The translations under genes and the position numbers were made by a program. Positions 39,601-48,775 of a stretch of DNA of 64,000 nt are shown in pieces (position 1 is the first letter of the stretch; each line of letters starts with the position of its first letter). The DNA is from Chrysomallon squamiferum (taxonomy: Eukaryota; Mollusca; Gastropoda; Neomphalida; Peltospiridae): NCBI GenBank assembly GCA_012295275.1, contig CM022676.1, positions 2,738,369-2,802,368 on the forward strand, in the 5' to 3' direction. The notes beneath the pieces are model-generated. The model was not told the origin of the DNA and did no database searches. It saw only the letters and a program-made list of their open reading frames with translations.

Positions 39601-41495
39601 AATTATTATTTTTTACTGATTTTTTAATTATAACAACAATAAGCAAAGTAGACAGGATACACAAGAAATAAGTAAGAAAACAAATAAAGAACGACTTTGA
39701 AAGTTTAAAACGATCGAAGGCTTAGTGAGTACATCTCACGTAAGGGACCTAACTCTAATCGATATGATTTTTTCTTTGTTTATATATATATATATACAGA
39801 CAGACAGACACACCCACACACACACACACACTTACACAGAGAAAAACCTCTGGTACTGAATGATTATACAATTGTAAAAAAATCAAAATTCAATTAATTA
39901 AAAATTGACAGAAAATTTAAAAACAAATAAATTTCAGAATATTAATAAATACAAAAAGAAATAATAAATACTGATATTAAAAAACCGATTCTATCAAATG
40001 ACACAAAAAATTATTTTTATTTACTGATTTTTTAATTATAACAACAATAAGCAAAGTAGACAGGAGGATTAAACAAGTAACTAAACAAATAAAGAAACTT
40101 TAAAAGTTTAAAAAATAAGAAAACAAATAAAGAACGACTTTGAAAGTTAAAACGATAATCTAAGGCTTAGTGAGTACATCTCACGTAAGGGACCTAACTC
40201 TAATCGATATGAATTTTTCTTTGCTTTGTTTATATATATATACAGACAGACAGACACACCCACACACACACACTTACACAGAGAAAAACCTCTGGTACTG
40301 AATGATTATACAATTGTAAAAGAATCAAAATTCAATTAATTAAAAATTGCCAGAAAATTTAAAAACAAATAAATTTCAGAATATTAATAAATACAAAAAG
40401 AAATAATAAATACTGATATTAAAAAACCGATTCTATCAAATGACACAAAAAATTATTATTTTTTACTGATTTTTTAATTATAACAACAATAAGCAAAGTA
40501 GACAGGATACACAAGAAATAAGTAAGAAAACAAATAAAGAACGACTTTGAAAGTTTAAAACGATCTAAGGCTTAGTGAGTACATCTCACGTAAGGGACCT
40601 AACTCTAATCGATATGATTTATTTCTTTGCTTTGTTTATATATATACAGACAGAAAGACACACACACACACACACACACTTACACAGAGAAAAACCTCTG
40701 GTACTGAATCATTATACAATGGTAAAAGGATCAAAATTCAATTAATTAAATATAGCCAGAAAATTTGAAAATAAATAAATTTCAGAATATTAATAAATAC
40801 AAAAAGAAATAATAAATACTGATATTAAAAAGCCGAATGTATCAAATGACACAAAAAATTATTTTTATTTACTGATTTTTTAATTATAACAACAATAAGC
40901 AAAGTAGACAGGATAGAATAAACAAGTAACTAAACAAATAAAGAACGACTTTGAAAGTTTAAAACGATCGAAGGCTTAGTGAGTACATCTCACCTATGAG
41001 ACCTCACTCTAAAATATATTTGTGAACACATATCACTAAAGGGAGATAAGTCTAATCGACATAATTTTTACTTCGCTTAGTGAGTACATCTCACGTAAGG
41101 GACCTAACTCTAATCGATATGATTTTTTCTTTGCTAAGTTTATATATATACAGACAGACAGACACACCCACACACAGACACTTACACAGAGAAAAACCTC
41201 TGGTACTGAATGATTATACAATTGTAAAAGTAACAAAATTCAATTAATTGAAAATTGCCAGAAAATTTAAAAAGAAATAAATTTCAGAATATTAATAAAT
41301 ACAAAAAGAAATAATAAATACTGATATTAAAAAACCGATTCTATCAATTGACACAAAAAATTATTTTTTTTACTGATTTTTAATTATAACAACAATAAGC
41401 AAAGTAGACAGGATACACAAGAAATAAGTAAGAAAACAAATAAAGAACGACTTTGAAAGTTTAAAACGATCAGAAGGCTACGTAAGTGAGAAGTA
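21611..41495 (+). repeat. Satellite array, forward orientation, about 44 monomers of ~403 or ~502 bp
   Basis: The entire contig between two N gaps is one tandem satellite. I counted about 44 copies of the block 'cagagaaaaacctctggtac'. Starts of the 'gtgagtacatctcac' plus 'gtaaggg' block fall about 403 or about 502 bp apart (for example near 21657, 22159, 22562, 22965, 23467). Each monomer holds in order: a hairpin motif GTGAG-TACAT-CTCAC, 'taatcgatatga', a T run, a TA run, CAGACAGA and CA microsatellite, hairpin CAGAG-AAAAAC-CTCTG, 'caattaatt', an AT-rich body and 'gtttaaaacgatc'. Small ORFs recurring in it (63-67 codons, starting MSTSHVRDL or, on the other strand, ending MSIRLISL) are copies of the repeat and run through its microsatellite. 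They are not genes. Confidence 0.97.
25188..25350 (+). repeat. Triple-subrepeat module of a long satellite monomer (example)
   Basis: The extra ~100 bp of long monomers is explained by two additional diverged copies of the module present once in short monomers. Here they start near 25189 (TTAGTGAGTACATCTCAC, then 'gacctcactctaa'), near 25230 (TTGTGAACACATATCAC, then 'aaagggagataagtctaat') and near 25288 (TTAGTGAGTACATCTCAC, then 'gtaagggacctaactctaat'). Each copy starts with a GTGA...TCAC stem; the second and third also share 'tctaatcga' and a T run. Confidence 0.8.
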
Positions 41496-41695
41496 NNNNN
41501 NNNNNNNNNNNNNNNNNNNNNNNNNNNNNNNNNNNNNNNNNNNNNNNNNNNNNNNNNNNNNNNNNNNNNNNNNNNNNNNNNNNNNNNNNNNNNNNNNNNN
41601 NNNNNNNNNNNNNNNNNNNNNNNNNNNNNNNNNNNNNNNNNNNNNNNNNNNNNNNNNNNNNNNNNNNNNNNNNNNNNNNNNNNNNNNNNNNNNNN
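41496..41695. other. Assembly gap of 200 N
   Basis: A second gap of exactly 200 N. The last ~25 bases before it ('gaaggctacgtaagtgagaa') already depart from the satellite consensus, so the array edge may lie just before the gap. Confidence 0.98.
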
Positions 41696-41829
41696 AACAA
41701 GAACATTTGAATGCATTCTTACATACGTTTATACTACACAACAAATATAATGTATACATATAGAAACAGAAACGTCCATACAATACACATATGCATACAC
41801 GCATACATATCTATACATAGGATTCATAT

Positions 41830-41879
<50 letters not shown>

Positions 41880-43190
41880 TACATATACAGACCTGGATAA
41901 AAACGCAGATCCATATTAATAAATGAATGAGTGTCTCTGTGTATTTAAATTGGACATGAACAATAGTCATATTCAGTTTTTCATAAGCTCCTGAAAATAG
42001 GCAGAAATACAAATTGTTTGACTGACATTTTAAATCTCCTTAAATAATGCAGTCTGATGTTAACATTTTATTTACAATAACCATGAATCAGAAAGACATT
42101 GCATTACAAATTTTTTGGTGGGATGTTCCTTCTGGCGTCGTCTGCATTGGAAAAGTCTCCAGCAGTAAGATTTCATTTTCTTTTTTATTTCTATTTAAAC
42201 AACAGAAAGATTAGTTGCTGTTGTTTGGGGAAAGGAGTTTTTTTAATTTTTTTTATTTTTAATTTTTTCAGAAATGGTAAATAGTTTTGTTTATTAGTTT
42301 TATTTAAACACAGTAAAAGATCTTATTTTCTTGCTGTTTGTCTTTAAAGCAGACTGAACTATTTATTTCTTTTTAGTATTTTGTTTAAGAAAAATGTAAA
42401 AGCATTGTTGATTTGTTCTCATATTTTCTTTACACAGTAAAGCATTGTTTATTTGCTTGTTTTTTATACTCTGTGTATTTCCAGCTATACCTGGTTGTGT
42501 GACATGATTATCCCAGGCATATATGGAGATGACTTCTATCTAGAACTTGGAGATTCCTATACACGTGAAGTGTAGAATGTTGTGTGACACACAAAACGGA
42601 TATAATAATGACGTGTACTGCAGTAGAACATGAAGACGACTATTGTTATTTGTATTCTTCGGTTTCCCTTTCAGCTATTACTCTGGTTCAACATTGTACA
42701 TAAAATCATTACGAAGACGATAGAAAAATGTGTTGTTAAATATTCATTCAAGATTAGATGGTAATTTGTGTCTTCTATTGATTTTTTTTTTCTCTTAGAA
42801 CAAAAGTTGCAAAAAGTGGTACAAAATTATAAAATATACTAACAATCTGTTTTTGTTTTGTTGTTCCTAACCAGTGATGCTTGACATGTTAATCAGATGA
42901 GAGAACCAGACGTAGAATAGTTTATATATGATTACATTTATCTCGAGCAATAATAATCAGTTATAATTAAAACGATTTGCATAACAGTTTTTATTTTTGT
43001 TGTTTTCTTTCTTCTTCATCTTTCTCCGATTATTATTTAGCACTCGTTGTGTTTATTTTAATAAATCTATCCAATTTAAATATTTTAGAAATAAAATAAG
43101 AAAGATTTCTTTTTTGTAGGCAAGGAACATTATTTTTCCTAAGGAAAATTTGTTTTGTTTTCTTTAAACAGTTTTTATAATCTGTCACAG
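41696..43190. other. Intergenic or intronic sequence before the EGF exons
   Basis: AT-rich sequence with a (TA)n tract at 41834-41876. Around 42540-42630 one frame reads CRMLCDTQNGYNNDVYCSR, a cysteine-bearing stretch, but there is no clean exon around it and a stop follows. It might be a dead exon of the neighbouring extracellular gene. Nothing else is recognisable. Confidence 0.4.
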
Positions 43191-43283
43191 GTACATGTGG
43201 ATTACCATGTGCAAACGGCGCCACTGTAAACTTTGATGACTGTACTTGTTCTTGTCTGGGCAACTGGGAAGGCATTCTCTGTG
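43191..43283 (+). CDS. EGF-like domain exon 1 (intact)
   Basis: CAG acceptor, GTAAG donor, 93 nt, class 1-1. It encodes 30 whole codons with the pattern C-GLP-C-ANGATVNFDD-C-T-C-S-C-LGNWEGIL-C. That gives six cysteines, an N-G motif after the second and W-E-G before the last, an EGF-like fold of the short type used in tandem in secreted or membrane proteins. There is no start codon, so it is an internal exon of a larger gene whose 5' part I cannot see. Exons at 43773 and 44489 share the pattern. A symmetric phase means copies can be gained or lost without breaking the frame. Confidence 0.75.
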
Positions 43284-43710
43284 GTAAGTTTATTTTTATT
43301 TGGTAACATATTTGAATGAATGATAACTGTTCAGAGTAAAACTTCAAATAGATAAATCAATTCAGCATGGAGCGCAAAATGAGAATTAGGAAAAATTGAT
43401 AAACTATTTGTAAACATTCAGAAGGTGACTAATGGAAAAGGAGAATCTGGTAAGACTCCATTACAAAACTTTTCATTTTAAATTAGCAACTTTTTCGGAT
43501 GTCCCTGAACATCATAACTACATAGGATCACAAAAAGTAAGGAATCATAATTTACCTTGCTATAACATTTCAATCCTTATTAGCCAAGATGAAAACGTAT
43601 TCCTTTCTAATGATATATCAGGTACGTGTGGTTTCCGTCTAAAAACGATTGCAATTCTGTTATGCAGGACTGTATTTATTCTTGTATTGAGTGGAAGGTG
43701 TGCCTTTCAT

Positions 43711-43763
43711 ACGTTTATTTATTTATTTATTTTATTTATATATTTATTTATTTATTTATTATT
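43711..43763. repeat. (TTTA)n microsatellite before EGF exon 2
   Basis: A TTTA-type run immediately upstream of the acceptor of the second EGF exon. A related tract precedes the truncated copy at 44871, so the flank may have been duplicated together with the exon. Confidence 0.85.
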
Positions 43764-43772
43764 TAAATTCAG

Positions 43773-43865
43773 ATGTATGCAGCGGGGACTGTTTAAATGG
43801 CGATGTGTTCAACTCAGATAACTGTACCTGTTCTTGTTTGAACAACTGGGAAGGAGATTTCTGTA
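43773..43865 (+). CDS. EGF-like domain exon 2 (intact)
   Basis: AAATTCAG acceptor, GTAAG donor, again 93 nt and class 1-1. It reads V-C-SGD-C-LNGDVFNSDN-C-T-C-S-C-LNNWEGDF-C, six cysteines with the same spacing as exon 1. The larger ORFs that cross it continue into the flanking TTTA repeats and are not the real coding extent. Close similarity in exon and flanks to 43975-44070 and 44871-44898 shows this exon was the template or sister of later duplicates. Confidence 0.75.
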
Positions 43866-43974
43866 GTAAGTATATTAATTCATATCATAACATGGCTTTA
43901 TTCTCGTCAGTTACTATAACCTATGCCTTTTCCAGTTTTATTGTTTATTTATTTATATATTATTTAAAATACGG

Positions 43975-44070
43975 ATGTATGCATCAGGGTTGTTTAAATG
44001 GCGGAGTGTTAAACTCAGATAACTGTAACTGTTCTTTGTTTGAACAACTGAAAAGGGAGATTTCTGTAGT
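43975..44070 (+). pseudogene. Decayed EGF-like exon
   Basis: It aligns base by base to exon 2 ('atgtatgca', 'tgtttaaatggcg', 'aactcagataactgta'), but the acceptor AG has become GG and the donor GTAAG has become GTAGT. There are also at least three single-base indels: one base missing before the second cysteine, one extra T after TGTTCT and one extra base after CAACTG. It cannot be spliced or read as an EGF domain. Confidence 0.75.
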
Positions 44071-44488
44071 AGTATTTTAATTCATGTCATAATGCATTAT
44101 ATTCTCACATCTATTACAGTGATTTATACCTTTTAGTTTTATTTATTTATTAATTTGTATTGTGTCTCTCTTATTTAGAATATTTATCTGAAACTAAAGT
44201 TTATTTCATGTTCGCTGTCATCGTGACAGATTACCAGTTAATTCTGTTTTTATTTCACTCTGGGGTTTTAGCCATGTATCATGTTTTGGATTGGACCCCT
44301 AAGCCCTAACTTCACTACAGAACGATGATAATTTAACACTCATATTTTTTAGAAGTAGACTTTTGTTGTTTAACTTCAGTGACAATCTTTCAGTTATTAA
44401 TCTTATTAATAAACATTTTTTTAGTTTTCGTAGATATCTGATGCTGTATGAATCATAAATAAAAATTGATTCAATTCTATTCTTACAG

Positions 44489-44616
44489 ATGATTGCAGTC
44501 CTAGTCTGCAAAATGGCGGTGTGTTGAATGCGATATCTTGCACATGTACGTGCAAACAAGAATACTACGGGGATAAATGTGAGCTAAGAAAGTACTATAA
44601 ATTAGAAAAATCGTGA
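44489..44616 (+). CDS. Terminal EGF-like exon with C-terminal tail
   Basis: After a TTACAG acceptor the frame (phase 1) reads D-C-SPSLQNGGVLNAIS-C-T-C-T-C-KQEYYGDK-C, then ELRKYYKLEKS and a TGA at 44614. The second cysteine of the EGF pattern is replaced (a leucine, CTG, lies where exon 2 has Cys), which leaves an odd number of cysteines. A short basic tail and a stop make this a last exon. No membrane span follows, so the product would be secreted, provided this copy is expressed. Confidence 0.6.
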
Positions 44617-44740
44617 GAAAACAAAACAAAATAGAAACAAGAAACATCATAATATATGTATGTATCCATGTATGTATGTGTATGAATCTATGTATGTATA
44701 CATTGTATATTTATGCTAAAATATTCATCAAAAACTTTAC

Positions 44741-44846
44741 AGTTTTATTTATTTATTTGTTTCGTTATATATTTATTTATTTATTCATTTATTTATTTAT
44801 TTGTTTTAATTTAATTTAATTTAATTTAATTTAATTTAATTTTATT
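44741..44846. repeat. (TTTA)n and (AATTT)n microsatellites
   Basis: A tetranucleotide TTTA run grading into an AATTT pentanucleotide run, directly upstream of the truncated EGF copy. Confidence 0.85.
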
Positions 44847-44870
44847 TTATTGTTTATTAATTAAATTCAG

Positions 44871-44898
44871 ATGTATGAAACAAGGACTGTTTTAAATT
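44871..44898 (+). pseudogene. EGF-like exon truncated by satellite DNA
   Basis: The acceptor 'ttaaattcag' and first ~25 bases ('atgtatgaaacaaggactg') match the start of EGF exon 2, then the sequence turns into satellite within 'ttttaaattttctg'. The shared TTTAAAT at the join is microhomology between exon and satellite. The codon for the first cysteine has become TGA. Confidence 0.65.
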
Positions 44899-47800
44899 TT
44901 CTGTCAATTTTTAATTAATTGAATTTTGATTCTTTTACAATTGTATAATCATTCAGTACCAGAGGTTTTTCTCTGTGTAAGTGTGTGTGTGTGGGTGTGT
45001 CTTTCTGTCTGTATATATATATATATATATATATAAACAAAGCAAAGAAAAAAATCATATCGATTAGAGTTAGGTCCCTTACGTGAGATGTACTCACTAA
45101 GCGAAGTGAAAATTATGTCGATTAGACTTATCTCCCTTTAGTGATATATATTCACTAACTTATATTAGAGTGAGGTCCCATAGGTGAGATGTACTCACTA
45201 ACCCTTCGATCGTTTTAAACTTTCAAAGTCGTTCTTTATTTGTTTACTTACTTGTTTACTCTATCCTGTCTACTTTGCTTATTGTTGTTATAATTAAAAA
45301 ATCTGTAAATAAAATCATTTTTTTCTTGTCATTTGATAGAATCGGTTTTTTAATATCAGTATTTATTATTTCTTTTTGTATTTATTAATATTCTGAAATG
45401 TATTTGTTTTTAAATTTTCTGGCAATTTTCAATTAACTGAATTTTGTTTCTTTTACAATTGTATAATCATTCAGTACCAGAGGTTTTTCTCTGTGTAAGT
45501 GTGTGTGTTGGGGTGTGTCTGTCTGTCTGTCTGTATATATATAAACAAAGCAGAGAAAAAATCATATCCATTAGAGTTAGGTCCCTTACGTGAGATGTAC
45601 TCACTAAGTCTTCGATCATTTTCAAGTTTTAAAGTGGTTTTTTATTTGTTTGCTTATTTATTTACTATATCCTGTCTACTTTGTTTCTTGTTGTTATAAT
45701 TAAAAAATCAGTAAAAAAAAATGTTTTGTGTCATTTGATAGAATCGATTTTTTAATATTAGTATTTATTATTTCTTTTTGTATTTATTAATATTCTGAAA
45801 TTTATTTGTTTTTAAATTTTCTGGCAGTTTTCAATTAATTGAATTTTGTTACTTTTACAATTGTATAATCATTCAGCACCAGAGGTTTTCCTCTGAGAAA
45901 GTGACTGTGTGTGGATGTGTCTGTCTGTCTGTATATATATAAACTTAGCAAAGAGAAAATCAGATCGATTAGAGTTAGGTCCCTTACGTGATATGTACTC
46001 ACTAACCGAAGTAAAAATTATGTCGATTAGACTTATCACCCTTTAGTGATATGTGTTCACTAACATATATTAGAGTGCGGTCCCATAGGTGAGATGTACT
46101 CACTATGTCTTCGATCGTTTTAAAGTTTTATAGTGATTTTTTATTTGTTTGCTTATTTATTTACTCTATCCTGTCTACTTTGCTTATTGTTGTTATGATT
46201 AAAAAATCAGTAAATAAAATATTTTTTTTGTGTCATTTGACACAATCGGTTTTTTAATATCAGTATTTATTATTTCTTTTTGTATTTATTAATATTCTGA
46301 AATTTATTTATTTTCAAATTTTCTGGCTATATTTAATTAATTGAATTTTGATCCTTTTACCATTGTATAATGATTCAGTACCAGAGGTTTTTCTCTGTGT
46401 AAGTGTGTGTGTGTGCGTGTGTCTTTCTGTCTGTATATATATAAACAAAGCAAAGAAATAAATCATATCGATTAGAGTTAGGTCCCTTACGTGAGATGTA
46501 CTCACTAAGCCTTAGATCGTTTTAAACTTTCAAAGTCGTTCTTTATTTGTTTTCTTACTTATTTCTTGTGTATCCTGTCTACTTTGCTTATTGTTGTTAT
46601 AATTAAAAAATCAGTAAATAAAATAATTTTTTGTGTCATTTGATAGAATCGGTTTTTTAATATCAGTATTTATTATTTCTTTTTGTATTTATTAATATTC
46701 TGAAATTTATTTGTTTTTAAATTTTCTGGCAATTTTTAATTAATTGAATTTTGTTTCTTTTACAATTGTATAATCATTCAGTACCAGAGGTTTTTCTCTG
46801 TGTAAGTGTGTGTGTCGTGGTGAGTCTGTCTCTCTGTATATATATAAACAAAGCAAAGAAAAAATCATATCGATTAGAATTAGGTCCCTTACGTGAGATG
46901 TACTCACTAAGCGAAGTAAAAATTATGTCGTTTAGACTTATCTCCCTTTAGTGATATGTGTTCACAAACATATTTTAGAGTCTGTTCTCATAGGTGAGAT
47001 GTACTCACTAAGCCTTCGATCGTTTTAAACTTTCAAAGTCGTTCTTTATTTGTTTAGTTACTTGTTTATTCTATCCTGTCTACTTTGCTTATTGTTGTTA
47101 TAATTAAAAAATCAGTAAATAAAATAATTTTTTGTGTGATTAAATCGAATCGATTTTTTAATATTAGTATTTATTATTTCTTTTTGTATTTATTAATATT
47201 CTGAAATTTATTTGTTTTTAAATTTTCTGTCAATTTTTAATTAATTGAATTTTGAATCTTTTACAATTGTATAATGATTCAGTACCAGAGGTTTTTCTCT
47301 GTGTAAGTGTGTGTGTGTGGGTGTGTCTGTCTGTCTGTATATATATAAACAAAGCAAAGAAAAATTCATATCGATTAGAGTTAGGTCCCTTACGTGAGAT
47401 GTACTCACTAAGCGAAGTAAAAATTATGTCGATTAGACTTATCTCCCTTTAGTGATATGTGTTCACAAATATATTTTAGAGTGAGGTCTCATAGGTGAGA
47501 TGTACTCACTAAACCTTCGATCGTTTTAAACTTTCAAAGTCGTTCTTTATTTGTTTAGTTACTTGTTTATTCTCTCCTGTCTACTTTGCTTATTGTTGTT
47601 ATAATTAAAAAATCAGTAAATAAAAATAATTTTTTGTGTCATTTGATACAATCCATTTTTTAATATCAGTATTTATTATTTCTTTTTGTATTTATTAATA
47701 TTCTGAAATTTATTTGTTTTTAAATTTTCTGTCAATTTTTAATTAATTGAATTTTGATTCTTTTACAATTGTATAATGATTCAGTACCAGAGGTTTTTCT

Positions 47801-48737
47801 CTGTGTAAGTGTGTGTGTGTGGGTGTGTCTGTCTGTCTGTATATATATAAACAAAGCAAAGAAAAATTCATATCGATTAGAGTTAGGTCCCTTACGTGAG
47901 ATGTACTCACTAAGCGAAGTAAAAATTATGTCGATTAGACTTATCTCCCTTTAGTGATATGTGTTCACTAACACATATTAGTGTGAGGTACCATAGGTGA
48001 GATGTACTCACTAAGTCTACGATTATTTTAAAGTTTTAAAGTGGTTCTTTATTGTTTGCTTATTTATTTACTCTATCCTGTCTACTTTGCTTATTGTTGT
48101 TATAATTGAAAAGTCAGTAAAAAATAATAATTTTTTTCTCAATTGATAGAATCGGTTTTTTAATATCAGTATTTATTATTTCTTTTTGTATTTATTAATA
48201 TTCTGAAATTTATTTGTTTTTAAATTTTCTGTCAATTTTTAATTAATTGAATTTAGGTTTTTTTACAATTGTATAATCATTCAGTACCAGATGTTTTTCT
48301 CTGTGTAAGTGTGTGTGTGTGGGTGTGTCTGTCTGTCTGTATATATATAAACTTAGCAAAGAAAAAATCATATCGATTAGAGTTAGGTCCCTTACGTGAG
48401 ATGTACTCACTAAGCCTTCGATCGTTTTAAACTTTCAAAGTCGTTCTTTATTTGTTTTCTTACTTATTTCTTATGTATCCTGTCTACTTTGCTTATTGTT
48501 GTTATAATTAAAAAATCAGTAAATAAAATAATTTTTTGTGTCATTTGATAGAATCGGTTTTTTAATATCAGTTTTTATTATTTCTTTTTGTATTTATTAA
48601 TATTCTGAAATTTATTTGTTTTTAAATTTTCTGTCAATTTTTAATTAATTGAATTTTGATTCTTTTACAATTGTATAATCATTCAGTACCAGAGGTTTTT
48701 CTCTGTGTAAGTGTGTGTGTGTGGGTGTGTCTTTCTG

Positions 48738-48775
<38 letters not shown>

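Noticed and set aside
21658-41236. Recurring 60-86-codon ORFs starting MSTSHVRDL (plus strand) or ending MSIRLISL (minus strand)
   Set aside because: They are copies of the satellite monomer read through its TA/CAGA/CA microsatellite. Their frames vary with repeat length and both strands are open in the same way. There is no start context, domain or constraint.
43432-44080. 129-codon ORFs covering the EGF exons
   Set aside because: They run through TTTA repeats and splice sites. The real exons are the 93-nt units with AG and GT borders and conserved cysteine spacing.
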